From the NCBI GenBank assembly GCA_013297995.1, contig JAAFJB010000014.1, forward strand, positions 1 to 55,220: a stretch of DNA of 55,220 bases, written 5' to 3'. Origin of the DNA: Chitinophagales bacterium. GTDB taxonomy: Bacteria; Bacteroidota; Bacteroidia; Chitinophagales; Chitinophagaceae. A program made the translations under genes and the position numbers. The notes under the pieces are model-generated. The model saw only the letters and a list, made by a program, of their open reading frames with translations. It had not been told where the DNA came from and did no database searches. Shown piece after piece: positions 1 to 8,505 of the stretch (the first letter of the stretch is position 1; each line of letters starts with the position of its first letter).

Positions 1-652
1 AATTACAGAAAGAGGAGTTGCTCATATGGGCGATGGCGAGCAGGTCGTTCACTCGAATATTTTTTTGAAAGTTCTGCATCATGTATTGCACTACTTTATT
101 CATAACCTTATTCTCGTCAGACAAAAAGCTGGTAACAAATTGGGGGGTAGAGAGCAGTTCGTAGTGTAATTTTTTGGTAAAGAGGTTAAATATTTGGAAG
201 AGGGCGTAGAGGCGTTCTGTATCGCTCATATTAATCATGGCGCCCATGATATCGGCAATTTTTTTGCGAGAGTCTTTAGAGAAGCAGAGGCCATACCGGG
301 CTTGGTCTAGTATTTTAAGTAAGGGTTTATTTTCGGGTAGTTTAAAAAACTGCTCACCTAGAAAAGTATGGTCAAATTGAATCACAATACATTCGCTTTG
401 CATATCATTTAGGTTGGCATAGCAGTCTTGGTCGCAATTGTATTCGTGTGGAATATAGGGGCCAATAAAAGCAATATGACCGGGTTCGAAGTGGTTAATA
501 TGGTCGCCGATGCTGAACCTGCCCCAGCCTTTTTTAATAAAAACGAGCTCATATTCGGGATGGTTATGCCATTTGGCAAAGGGTTCGTTTTCGTTGTAAA
601 ATATAAAAGATTTGTCAGGCTCTTTGGTGAGTCTGATTTCTACAAGTTTCAT
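1..652 (-). CDS. AraC-family transcriptional regulator, 3' end cut by window edge
   Basis: Reading the minus strand from the ATG at 652 gives 217 uninterrupted codons that run off the left edge. The N-terminal part looks like an AraC-type cupin sensor domain: FAKWHNHPEYELVFIKKG near residues 25-42, then a second strand set around GHIAFIGPYIPHEY. The C-terminal end of what is visible, VVQYMMQNFQKNIRVNDLL followed by AIAHMSNSSFC, is the first helix-turn-helix of an AraC DNA-binding domain. The second helix-turn-helix lies outside the window. AraC regulators of this layout usually control sugar-utilisation genes, and this one may act on the genes to its left, which are not visible. It is divergent from the large plus-strand locus at 2612 but separated from it by another operon, so a link is uncertain. 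Confidence 0.85.
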   Translation of the reverse strand, partial: MKLVEIRLTKEPDKSFIFYNENEPFAKWHNHPEYELVFIKKGWGRFSIGDHINHFEPGHIAFIGPYIPHEYNCDQDCYANLNDMQSECIVIQFDHTFLGEQFFKLPENKPLLKILDQARYGLCFSKDSRKKIADIMGAMINMSDTERLYALFQIFNLFTKKLHYELLSTPQFVTSFLSDENKVMNKVVQYMMQNFQKNIRVNDLLAIAHMSNSSFCN

Positions 653-802
653 GAGTTAGTTTTTTATTGTTTTTAATGGTCTCATGGAATTCGCAAATTA
701 CCATTTCGGTCAGTAACAAATTTTTGTTGAGGCTCATTTCATATAGCAGCAGTTTGGGTGTAAGGTAGAGATTTTTTGGAAAATGGCAAGTGTGATATCG
801 AG

Positions 803-1411
803 TTAAAGAGCAGATTTCATGACGGAAATGTACTGTGGGATGGATAAATCTTTGATTTCCTTTTTTGTAAATCCATCTTCTAATAAAATTATCTCTATTT
901 TAGCTTTACATTCTAAATATTTCTTCCAAATTGTAGAAAGTCCAGGTATCATTTTAATTGGAACAGCTTCATTAGCTGCAAACCATTCCATTACCTTCTC
1001 AATAGCTTTCTTTGGGTTATTATTATGTTCTTTTATGTCCTGTCCACTAATATCAGAGATTACGGTATCATATCTATTTTTAACCTTTTCTAAAATTAAG
1101 CACTGTTTTGTTTTCTGTATTTTTGTGCCATAAACAGAACACCCTATATCAATACCCATTTCATAGGGCATATTAAATCGAGGCATTTCTCCACTTTTCA
1201 GAGGCTCGCATCTTGAAATATCGTGAATTGAATATTTTGAGTTTTCAATTAGCTTCATTATTTCTGTAATTCTCGAATCGCTTGAGGAGGCTGTTGTAGA
1301 TATCTTTGGCTCAAATCTAAAATATAAAGAGGTGAAAATAAGTGCTTTTAAAAGCGGCTTATATTCATTGTCGAATGGACAATTAATAAAAATATTTGTT
1401 TGAAAGTTCAT
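803..1411 (-). CDS. TIR/nucleoside-deoxyribosyltransferase-like Rossmannoid protein
   Basis: A 202-residue soluble protein without signal peptide. The N-terminus NIFINCPFDNEYKPLLKAL, followed by SDSRITEIMKLIENSKYSI, SIHDISRCEP and RFNMPYEMGIDIGC, has the look of a small family of nucleotide-binding proteins resembling TIR and nucleoside 2-deoxyribosyltransferase folds: a first strand ending in a polar loop, a helix of the type seen in ligand-binding Rossmannoids, and a conserved Glu in PYEMG. The family assignment is from motif memory and is not proven here. Its ATG overlaps the stop of the upstream DUF2188 gene by one base, so the two are translationally coupled. Such proteins occur in bacterial conflict systems as NAD-consuming or nucleotide-sensing effectors, so a defence role is possible but inferred. 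Confidence 0.6.
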   Translation of the reverse strand: MNFQTNIFINCPFDNEYKPLLKALIFTSLYFRFEPKISTTASSSDSRITEIMKLIENSKYSIHDISRCEPLKSGEMPRFNMPYEMGIDIGCSVYGTKIQKTKQCLILEKVKNRYDTVISDISGQDIKEHNNNPKKAIEKVMEWFAANEAVPIKMIPGLSTIWKKYLECKAKIEIILLEDGFTKKEIKDLSIPQYISVMKSAL

Positions 1412-1863
1412 TAAAAAACTTTGGATATTTCACCTTGTGCATCGAAAACAATGATGTGACTATTGATTGAAGGCTGAATGATTTTTTTTGCTGCATTTAA
1501 TGCAGCCACTTTTAGTTTGTATGAGCGAAATGCTCTTTCCGCTCCACCCTTTCTCACTGTCCACATATTATCTCTGGGGGTTACATATATCCAATCTTGG
1601 GTTTCTATTTCATTAATTTTTTTTGCCAAAGTTGCTGTTATATGTTTACTCTGGACAGTTCTTTTTCTATTTGTTTTATTAGTAATTGTAGCCAAGGGTA
1701 TTAATTTTATTGTATACGAGTGTCGTACCAAGAAGCTTCCTGTTACTAGTGCTAAACTTGAAGTTACTATTAAATTCAATACATTTTCTCTTAAAACTTT
1801 GGAATATACATTTTGGGAATAGTATTTCACTGAAATAGGTAGTATTTTCAAGTACGGTCTCAT
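1411..1863 (-). CDS. Membrane-anchored DUF2188-domain protein
   Basis: The preferred start is the ATG at 1863, which has a good AGGAG a few bases upstream and overlaps the stop of the HTH gene as ATGA; a longer TTG start at 1887 is less likely. The 150-residue product has a hydrophobic stretch around residues 28-46 (LNLIVTSSLALVTGSFLV) that could be one membrane helix. A C-terminal DUF2188-like domain follows: WTVRKGGAERAFRSYKLK, then ALNAAKKII and a final strand IIVFDAQGEISKVF. DUF2188 proteins are small and of unknown function. The overlap at both ends places it in the middle of a three-gene operon between a decayed regulator and a TIR-like protein. Confidence 0.65.
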   Translation of the reverse strand: MRPYLKILPISVKYYSQNVYSKVLRENVLNLIVTSSLALVTGSFLVRHSYTIKLIPLATITNKTNRKRTVQSKHITATLAKKINEIETQDWIYVTPRDNMWTVRKGGAERAFRSYKLKVAALNAAKKIIQPSINSHIIVFDAQGEISKVF

Positions 1864-2297
1864 TGCCAACTCCTCCCAGTTAAGCAATTGCCACTTAATT
1901 CAGCGAGGTCTTGCTGTGTAAGCCCTTTTTTAATTCTTGTAGTTCGAATTATTGAACCAAAATGAAAGGTATTGCTATTGTCTATCACTGGGCTACTTTC
2001 TTTATAAAGAAGATCGGGACTAAGGTCGAATGCGGTAAGTATGGTTTTACCTGAAAAATCGGTCAGCTCAATTTTTATATTATCCCAAGCCAATGTTCTA
2101 TTTTTCAGCTTTACTTTTTTAAATTCATCCTATTGAAGTAATTTATATTCAGGATCTTTTTTTGAAATTTTCCATTGTTTAAATAATTTTTTAAAATTGA
2201 TTAGCCTGGTTTCGCCATTATTAAATATACATATTATATTAAAATCAGTAACGGACTTAATCTTGATTATTCTTGCTAATTTAATTGACTTTTTCAT
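1860..2297 (-). pseudogene. Decayed DUF2442-HTH (XRE-type) regulator
   Basis: From the ATG at 2297 the frame reads MKKSIKLARIIKIKSVTDF and continues with IICIFNNGETRLINFKKLF, typical of a DUF2442 domain. It meets an in-frame TAG at 2132-2130 (codon 56) and goes on in the same frame with DEFKKVKLKNRTLAWDNIKI and ILTAFDLSPDLLYKESSP. A helix-turn-helix start follows, FGSIIRTTRIKKGLTQQDLA then ELSG, which breaks off after the second helix and ends at a TGA overlapping the next gene's ATG. Bacteroidota carry intact proteins with DUF2442 fused to a C-terminal XRE HTH, so this copy has both a nonsense codon and a lost DNA-binding end. Read-through or a TTG restart could still give an incomplete 77-residue product. 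It was probably the repressor of the operon. Confidence 0.75.
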
Positions 2298-2611
2298 TTT
2301 CGTAAATTGGGGTTTAATCTAGTAAAAACGTCTAATAGAAAATTCCTAACCTTATCTGAGCTGCACCACTTAAGTAAAGCTTTTAATTGTTTGATTGGCA
2401 CTTGACATTTAAATAATATTACCAAATTAGGTAATATTATCCAAACTTATAATTCGGTTTTTTTCTAAGAGACCTCTTAGAAGTGCTGAAATAGCTAAAC
2501 AAAACCACCTTCTTACTTGCAGCTAAGTATGTAAACAATCCCAAAAAGTATCACTTTAAGTTTAGGGTATCAATTAACTTCACCGCAGCTATAAATAAAT
2601 TGTAATTAAAT
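2298..2611. other. Divergent intergenic region
   Basis: This AT-rich stretch separates the minus-strand module from the GH27 gene, so it must hold divergent promoters. The only clear structure is the 28-bp palindrome at 2413-2440. No small gene or RNA gene could be recognised. Confidence 0.5.
2413..2440. promoter_or_regulatory. Inverted repeat, candidate operator
   Basis: Two perfect 11-bp arms (ATAATATTACC and its complement) flank a 6-base spacer AAATTA. It lies about 170 bp upstream of the GH27 start and 116 bp upstream of the decayed HTH gene, so it could be an operator for either direction. A related palindrome with ATATTAC half-sites occurs at 41195-41218. Confidence 0.45.
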
Positions 2612-4027
2612 ATGTTGGGAGTAAAGCATTTTTTCAGAAAGCATACGAAAGAAATATTAAAAAAGAGTTTGGTTATATTGGTTGTTTTGGTAATAAACAA
2701 AGGCGCAAAGGCACAGGTTATTGAAGGCGAAAAGCCTGTGCCCGCCTTAAATAAAGCACTGGCAGTAAAGCCTCCCATGGGTTGGAATAGTTGGGATGGT
2801 TTTGGCTGGGCGGTTACGGAAAAAGAAGTGAGGGCAGCGGCCGATTATATGGCTAAAAATTTAAAGCATCTGGGCTATGAATATATTGTGGTAGATATGT
2901 TGTGGTATGGAGATAGTGCGGCAGTTCAGTTTGAAGATTTTGTGCAAGAAACCATTCCCACAAAGCCCACTTATCATATAGATGAATATGCAAGATTATG
3001 GCCCGATGAAAAGCGGTTTCCTTCTTCAAAAAACGGGCAGGGTTTTAAGGGGTTGGCAGATTATATTCATGGGTTGGGATTGAAGTTTGGGGTACATTTA
3101 TTAAGGGGCATACCTTGGCAGGCAGTTGATAATAATTTAATAATTTTAGGCACCAATATAAAAGCGGCAAGTATAGCCCAGCCCGATAAGGGCTGTGAAT
3201 GGTACGATGGATTTTATGGGGTAGATATGAGTAAGCCAGGCGCCCAAGCGTATTATAATTCTATATTCAAGTTATATGCACAATGGGGAATAGATTTTGT
3301 GAAAGCAGATGATATCACCAATGTGGCTGAGTTAGAAGCCATTAGCAAAGCATCCAGAGCATCGGGAAGAGACATGGTATTGAGTGTGGTGCCAGAAGAT
3401 TTGCCAATAGAAAAGTTGCAAGAGAATGTGCATATGGCCAGAACGGGGCTGGATTTTTGGGATGTATGGGAAATGTTGAAGCGTGGTTTTCCGGTAGCCA
3501 ATAAGGCGGTAAAGAATCAGGTAAGTGGCTTTTGGCCCGATTTAGATATGTTGCCAATAGGTAAGTTGGGATTAAAAATTTCTTACAAAGGACCAAACGC
3601 CAGAATTTCTAATTTCACCAAGCCAGAGCTACAAACCCTACTCACACTTTGGTATATTTCAAGAATGCCATTAATGATTGGGGGTTATTTACCGCAGACA
3701 GATGCTTATTCGCAAAGTCTATTGCAAAACAAAGCAGCATTGCAAGTAAATAGAAATAGTACTAATAATAGGCAAATTAAATTTAGGAATGCGCACGTTG
3801 CTTGGGCTGCAGACATTCCAGCTAGTAATGAAAAGTACGTAGCATTTTTTAACCAATGGGAATCTGTAAAGCCCATAAAGCATAGCATAACTTGGAAGCA
3901 GTTGGGATTAACGGGAACCAAATACAAAGTGCGTGATTTGTGGAATAACAAAGAACTCGGAGAATTTACAAATGGGTTTACAGCACCTGTGGTAGCGCAT
4001 GGGGCGGGGTTGTTTAAAGTGTATTAA
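2612..4027 (+). CDS. Secreted GH27-like alpha-galactosidase
   Basis: A 471-residue exported glycoside hydrolase of the GH27 (melibiase) type, expected to release terminal alpha-galactose or a related sugar with retention. An N-terminal hydrophobic segment (residues 18-35) ending in AKAQ serves as signal peptide. The barrel opens with PPMGWNSWDGFG (55-66). The nucleophile position is Asp233 in VKADD, where most family members read KYD. The acid/base is probably Asp281 in RTGLDFWD. FWPDLDML (about 305) matches the usual DPDML segment, and a C-terminal beta-sandwich follows. The Tyr-to-Ala change next to the nucleophile and a long loop around residues 100-140 set it apart from the canonical GH27 at 18085, so substrate preference may differ. 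It is the first gene of the plus-strand locus. Confidence 0.85.
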   Translation: MLGVKHFFRKHTKEILKKSLVILVVLVINKGAKAQVIEGEKPVPALNKALAVKPPMGWNSWDGFGWAVTEKEVRAAADYMAKNLKHLGYEYIVVDMLWYGDSAAVQFEDFVQETIPTKPTYHIDEYARLWPDEKRFPSSKNGQGFKGLADYIHGLGLKFGVHLLRGIPWQAVDNNLIILGTNIKAASIAQPDKGCEWYDGFYGVDMSKPGAQAYYNSIFKLYAQWGIDFVKADDITNVAELEAISKASRASGRDMVLSVVPEDLPIEKLQENVHMARTGLDFWDVWEMLKRGFPVANKAVKNQVSGFWPDLDMLPIGKLGLKISYKGPNARISNFTKPELQTLLTLWYISRMPLMIGGYLPQTDAYSQSLLQNKAALQVNRNSTNNRQIKFRNAHVAWAADIPASNEKYVAFFNQWESVKPIKHSITWKQLGLTGTKYKVRDLWNNKELGEFTNGFTAPVVAHGAGLFKVY

Positions 4028-4456
4028 TATCCGCATAGATATCAGTATGAATTAACGCGTGCATTATAAGTATTTTATTGTTGTATTTTTTCATTCAATA
4101 TTTAAATTGCAGAAGACGGTATATAAGACTGGGTCTCTCCAAATCCTTTCTAAGGAGTATTTTGGAGAAGCTCAAAATCAGTTACAGACAACTTCCTAAA
4201 TATTTGCTTACTACAGTTGCTTTTGCCCAAAACAAAAGCTGAATCAAAGCACTTGTTTTTTAACTAGTTGTTTATTTCTAAGATACTGCTTTCGTACAGT
4301 ACCTACTGAACAGTCATAAAGCATAATGGATAAAACGGTACTAAATACTTTATACAAAAGTATTAGAAACAAGTATGTATGTACAATTATCAAGTGTTTA
4401 TGTGATCTATTTTGCAATTAATAAATAACGATTATTTAACCAAAAATTTAACTGTA
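4028..4456 (+). other. Intergenic region with two hairpins
   Basis: No gene is recognisable in this stretch. It holds an imperfect hairpin at 4136-4168 (TCTCCAAA/TTTGGAGA outer arms, TCCT/AGGA inner arms) and a 7-bp stem with GCTTTTG/CAAAAGC at 4219-4239. These may be transcript-end or leader structures between the GH27 gene and the lipoprotein-SusC-SusD unit. A promoter for the latter is expected here but no convincing consensus was found. Confidence 0.4.
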
Positions 4457-5311
4457 ATGCGTATGAAACTTTTTTTAACCAAAGGTTTACTTCTTTTATC
4501 CTCAGTTCTGTTATTAAACAGCTGTAAAAAAGAGAAGCTAGTTTTTAGAGCAAAGCCACAGATTTTAGTAAGCGGTGGCGGAACACTTGCTGTAATAAAT
4601 GGCATAGCAGATGCCGCAATTGTTGCAGACACTACTTTAAGATTGGTTTACACAGTTTCAGCCGAGGAAAGCATTAAATCGCTTACCCAAACAGTAAAAG
4701 GGGTTGCTAAAGATATTCCTGATGCCGTAGGTAAAAAAGTTTACACGGTTAATGTAGATGTGCCAGTTAGCTTGACCAATGCTGGAGCGGTAAAAGTAAC
4801 CATGTTTGTAACAGATAACAATGGATTAATTCGTTTGGAAGAAAATTTGGTAACTGTAAGGTTGAGGGTTGCGTTAACTCCCCCTAAAAATTTAAAATTG
4901 TATTCTGATATACTCATAGGTGGGTACAATGCAGATCCACCAAGTAGGATGGATTTGGATTTAGGCAATAGAGTAAGTGGAGGAAGCGTTTCGCCAGTTA
5001 CAATCCCTTTGATTGATTTGGCTTTTAATGAAGGTGTTTTTATGAACAATGATGGATCTGGTAGATGGCCAAGTGGAATGGGATCTATGTTTGCTACAAC
5101 CAATATTACAGAATTACAGTTTAATAATATGTCAACTGATATTACAATACAATCTTTATCAATTTCCAAAGTGGCAAACTTAGATATTAAGCCGCTTGTA
5201 GGAAAGGTGATTTATTTTGAAACTAATTTAGGAAATAAAGGTGTGTTATTCGTGAAAAAATATGATACTGGAAAAGATGAAATAGTCTTTGATTATAAAG
5301 TTACTCAATAG
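4457..5311 (+). CDS. Surface lipoprotein of unknown function upstream of SusC
   Basis: An upstream ATG at 4412 is in frame, but the lipoprotein signal MRMKLFLTKGLLLLSSVLLL followed by NSCKK shows that translation starts at 4457 (or 4463), with the lipid-bearing Cys shortly after residue 20. The mature part is all-beta in character. An Ig-like first half (roughly residues 35-135) ends in VKVTMFVTDNNGLIRLEE. The second half starts at LTPPKNLKLYSDILIGG and carries GNKGVLFVKKYDTGKDEIVF near the end. It lies 70 bp before susC on the same strand, the place where Bacteroidota loci often keep an accessory glycan-binding lipoprotein. It resembles no family I can name, so glycan binding is inferred from position only. 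Confidence 0.6.
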   Translation: MRMKLFLTKGLLLLSSVLLLNSCKKEKLVFRAKPQILVSGGGTLAVINGIADAAIVADTTLRLVYTVSAEESIKSLTQTVKGVAKDIPDAVGKKVYTVNVDVPVSLTNAGAVKVTMFVTDNNGLIRLEENLVTVRLRVALTPPKNLKLYSDILIGGYNADPPSRMDLDLGNRVSGGSVSPVTIPLIDLAFNEGVFMNNDGSGRWPSGMGSMFATTNITELQFNNMSTDITIQSLSISKVANLDIKPLVGKVIYFETNLGNKGVLFVKKYDTGKDEIVFDYKVTQ

Positions 5312-5381
5312 TTTTTCAAATCATAGCCAATGATTTAGATTAAGATAAAATATTGGCATTTTTCATTATCAAAAAATTATT

Positions 5382-8300
5382 ATGCAAAAATTAAAAATAA
5401 AACTATTTCTATTCTTGCTATTATTTTCTGCTACTGTATTTGCGCAGCAAAGAATAGTTACTGGTAAAATAGTAAGTGCCCAAGGAGAGATTCTTGCGGG
5501 CGCAACGATAAAGTCATCTGTTGAAACAGTAGCATCCAAAGAAAACGGTGATTTTTCCATTAAAGTAAAATCAGCAAAAGAGGTATTAACCATTTCAAGT
5601 GTGGGTTATGAAACCTTATCGGTTCCTGTTGCAGCAGATAATAACCTTAGTATTAAACTAACCAAAACTAGTGGTGAATTGGCTGGGGTAGTAGTTACTG
5701 CATTGGGTATTAAGCGGAATACGAAATCGCTTACGTATGCGGTACAAAAAGTAAAGACAACGGAGCTTTTAGAGATTAGGGATGTAGACGTAGTAAACAC
5801 GCTGCATGGTAAAGTAGCAGGAGCATTAATCAGCCAAGGTTCAGGTGGATTGGGTAGTAGCATGAGTATTAATCTGCGTGGTAAGAGAGGTTTTGGAGGA
5901 AGCAGCAGTGCATTGTTTGTGGTAGATGGGGTGCCGTTGAATAATTTTAATTACAATGCGGTAGGCAGTGATTTTGGCAATGGCTTTACAGGTGCCGATG
6001 GTACTACAACATTAAATCCAGATGATATAGAGTCAATGACTATATTAAGGGGAGCATCTGCTTCTGCTTTATATGGTAGTGCGGCATCTAATGGAGTAAT
6101 ATTAATTACCACCAAAAAGGGCAAGGCAGGTAAAATGTCAGTTGATGTAAATTCGGGTATAACGGCACAACAGGTATGGCAATTACCCAATTTGCAGAAT
6201 AAGTATGGTCAAGGCATTGGGGGTATACTAGATGTGAGTGTGGGTACTAGTTGGGGCGAAGAAATGAAGGGTCAGCCTTACAACGATCATTTGGGAGAAA
6301 CCCGTTTGTACAGCCCACAGCCCAATAATGTGCGCGACTTTTACCAGACTGGTATTTTAAATAATAATTCTGTAGGTATTAATTATGGTTCAGATAAAAC
6401 CCAAACTTATTTTTCTTATTCCAACCAGATAGGTACGGGAATGATAAAATTAAATGAGGTGGAGAAGCATATTTTTAATTTTAGGATATCTAATCAGGTG
6501 TCAAAAAGATTATCGGTAGATGCTAAAATTAATTTTGTTTCCCAAGTGCTGAATCGCACACCAGTTGCGGGCGAGAATAATTCGCCTATATTCAATAATT
6601 TTCAAATTCCACGGAGTATGCCAACGGATTTGGTAGAAGATTATAGAATTTTTGATGATTCAAAGGGAGTAGATGCGCCACAGTTTTGGGCATCTACTTT
6701 AAAGTCAATTTACCAGAATCCCAACTGGGCATTGAACAATATTAATAATACGCAAAAGTTCGATAATTTATCGGGTTATATAATGGCAAAATATGAAGTG
6801 GCAAAATGGTTGAGTGTACAGGGTAGGGGCAACTACCAAGCATTATTTAATGTAAATGAGAGTAGGTACAATGATGGGGTACTATTATATTCTTCTCCCG
6901 GGGGTGATTTTTCTGTGGCCAACAATAAAAATGTAAATCAGTGGTTTGATTTAATGCTCACAGGGAATAGTAGAATCAATTCTTCTTTTGCTATAGACTA
7001 CCAAGGGGGTGTTATTTATAGTGAGGCTAAAGGTATTGGTACTGGTGGAAATGCAACCAGTTTGCTAATACCCAATAAATTTAGTTTGAGTTTGGGTAGG
7101 GCGCAAACCTCCTACAACAATATTTACAATACTCGAACATCTTCTGTTTTTGCACAAACCAATATAGCGTATAAGGAAAAGGTATTTTTAGATTTAAGTT
7201 TTAGAAACGATTGGAACAGTACCTTACCCAAGGGGCAGTGGAGTTATCCTTATGGTTCTGTAGGGTTGTCTACTGTTGTGAATGATTTGGTAAAACTACC
7301 CAAGGCAATATCCTTTTTAAAAGTGAGCGTATCGGCCGCTCGTGTGGGTTCAGGTACGGGGGCATATCAGTTGAACACAAACTACTATGCCAATAATTTA
7401 ATTAATTTGGGAGTGGGTTATTTAACGAGAGACAATACATTGCCAGCTAAAAATTTAAAACCAGCACAAACCACCAGTTATGAAGGAACGGTTGATGTAA
7501 GACTATTTAATAATAAAATTGGATTGGAAGTTACTGCGTACAAAACCAATTCAGTAAATCAGATTATTAGTGTGAATTTACCAATAGCATCTGGGTACTC
7601 ATCGGAGAGGATTAATGCGGGTAATATAGAAAATACAGGGTTGGAAATTGTGTTGAATGCAACCGATTTGATCAGCAATTCAAGAGTTAAGTGGGATGCG
7701 TCTTTCAATTTGACTATGAACCGAAATAAAGTAATATTTCTTTCAGACAATCAAAAAAGAAGTGATCCATTTATTAGAATGAGTGGGGTAGCTTTAATTG
7801 AGGGCAAACCTACGGGAGAAGTAATGGGCTATGGCTGGAAGAGAAATGCCAAAGATGAGTATTTGGTAAATGGAGCAGGTTTGCCCATTACAACTGCGGA
7901 GCCTATTTATTTGGGCAACTTGAATCCCAAAGCCATTATGGGTTTTACCAATAATTTCAGCTATAAAAAATTTAGTTTAAGGCTGCTTGTGTCTGCACGT
8001 TTTGGTGGAGTAGCGGTTGCGGGTAACGAGGCAAATCTTTCCTTTAGTGGTATTACTGCTGTAACGGAGCAAAATAGAGATGGGAATTGGATATTAGATG
8101 CGGTTACAGAATCAGGAGCTAAGAATACGCAAAAGATAAATGCGGAAAAGTTCTGGACTACAGTATCTGGCCAGCGGTATGGAACAGGTGAGTTTTTTGC
8201 TTATGATGCCACCAATATAAGGGTGAGAGAAATTGCGTTGGGATATAATTTCAAATTAAATTCAGCCACCATTAAGTCGCTGCGTTTATCAGCATTTGCC

Positions 8301-8474
8301 AACAATTTGTTTTGGATCTACCGAGGAAGTTCATTAATGAATATACCTGGCTTGGGTAAAAGAAAACTCCCATATGACCCAGATATGAGCCTTGGCGGCA
8401 GCATTAATGGATCAGATTATGGCGTATTCCCATCAGCTCGCCAGTATGGTATTAACTTACAAATGTCATTCTAA
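5382..8474 (+). CDS. SusC/RagA-type TonB-dependent outer-membrane transporter
   Basis: A 1,030-residue outer-membrane import channel that takes up oligosaccharides bound by its SusD partner, powered by TonB. After a signal peptide (cleavage after VFAQQ) comes a carboxypeptidase-regulatory-like domain (RIVTGKIVSAQGEILAGATI, about 24-100). The plug follows: NTLHGKVAGALI, INLRGKRGF, ALFVVDGVPLNN, then DIESMTILRGASASALYGS and AASNGVILITTKKG. The remaining 750 residues form the beta-barrel and end with an aromatic Phe (NLQMSF), as outer-membrane barrels do. Length and order are normal for the SusC family. susD starts 31 bp downstream. The transported glycan cannot be read from the sequence. Confidence 0.95.
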   Translation: MQKLKIKLFLFLLLFSATVFAQQRIVTGKIVSAQGEILAGATIKSSVETVASKENGDFSIKVKSAKEVLTISSVGYETLSVPVAADNNLSIKLTKTSGELAGVVVTALGIKRNTKSLTYAVQKVKTTELLEIRDVDVVNTLHGKVAGALISQGSGGLGSSMSINLRGKRGFGGSSSALFVVDGVPLNNFNYNAVGSDFGNGFTGADGTTTLNPDDIESMTILRGASASALYGSAASNGVILITTKKGKAGKMSVDVNSGITAQQVWQLPNLQNKYGQGIGGILDVSVGTSWGEEMKGQPYNDHLGETRLYSPQPNNVRDFYQTGILNNNSVGINYGSDKTQTYFSYSNQIGTGMIKLNEVEKHIFNFRISNQVSKRLSVDAKINFVSQVLNRTPVAGENNSPIFNNFQIPRSMPTDLVEDYRIFDDSKGVDAPQFWASTLKSIYQNPNWALNNINNTQKFDNLSGYIMAKYEVAKWLSVQGRGNYQALFNVNESRYNDGVLLYSSPGGDFSVANNKNVNQWFDLMLTGNSRINSSFAIDYQGGVIYSEAKGIGTGGNATSLLIPNKFSLSLGRAQTSYNNIYNTRTSSVFAQTNIAYKEKVFLDLSFRNDWNSTLPKGQWSYPYGSVGLSTVVNDLVKLPKAISFLKVSVSAARVGSGTGAYQLNTNYYANNLINLGVGYLTRDNTLPAKNLKPAQTTSYEGTVDVRLFNNKIGLEVTAYKTNSVNQIISVNLPIASGYSSERINAGNIENTGLEIVLNATDLISNSRVKWDASFNLTMNRNKVIFLSDNQKRSDPFIRMSGVALIEGKPTGEVMGYGWKRNAKDEYLVNGAGLPITTAEPIYLGNLNPKAIMGFTNNFSYKKFSLRLLVSARFGGVAVAGNEANLSFSGITAVTEQNRDGNWILDAVTESGAKNTQKINAEKFWTTVSGQRYGTGEFFAYDATNIRVREIALGYNFKLNSATIKSLRLSAFANNLFWIYRGSSLMNIPGLGKRKLPYDPDMSLGGSINGSDYGVFPSARQYGINLQMSF

Positions 8475-8505
8475 AACCAAGTTCTAAAACAATAAATATA
8501 TTACC

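Noticed and set aside
819..1133. Plus-strand open frame of 104 codons
   Set aside because: It lies fully inside the TIR-like gene on the other strand, which has clear family motifs; the predicted product is low-complexity and hydrophobic.
1478..1822. Plus-strand open frame of 114 codons
   Set aside because: It is antisense to the DUF2188 gene and has no recognisable motif or ribosome-binding site.
4741..5169. Minus-strand open frame of 142 codons
   Set aside because: It is antisense to the surface lipoprotein, whose signal peptide and frame are sound.
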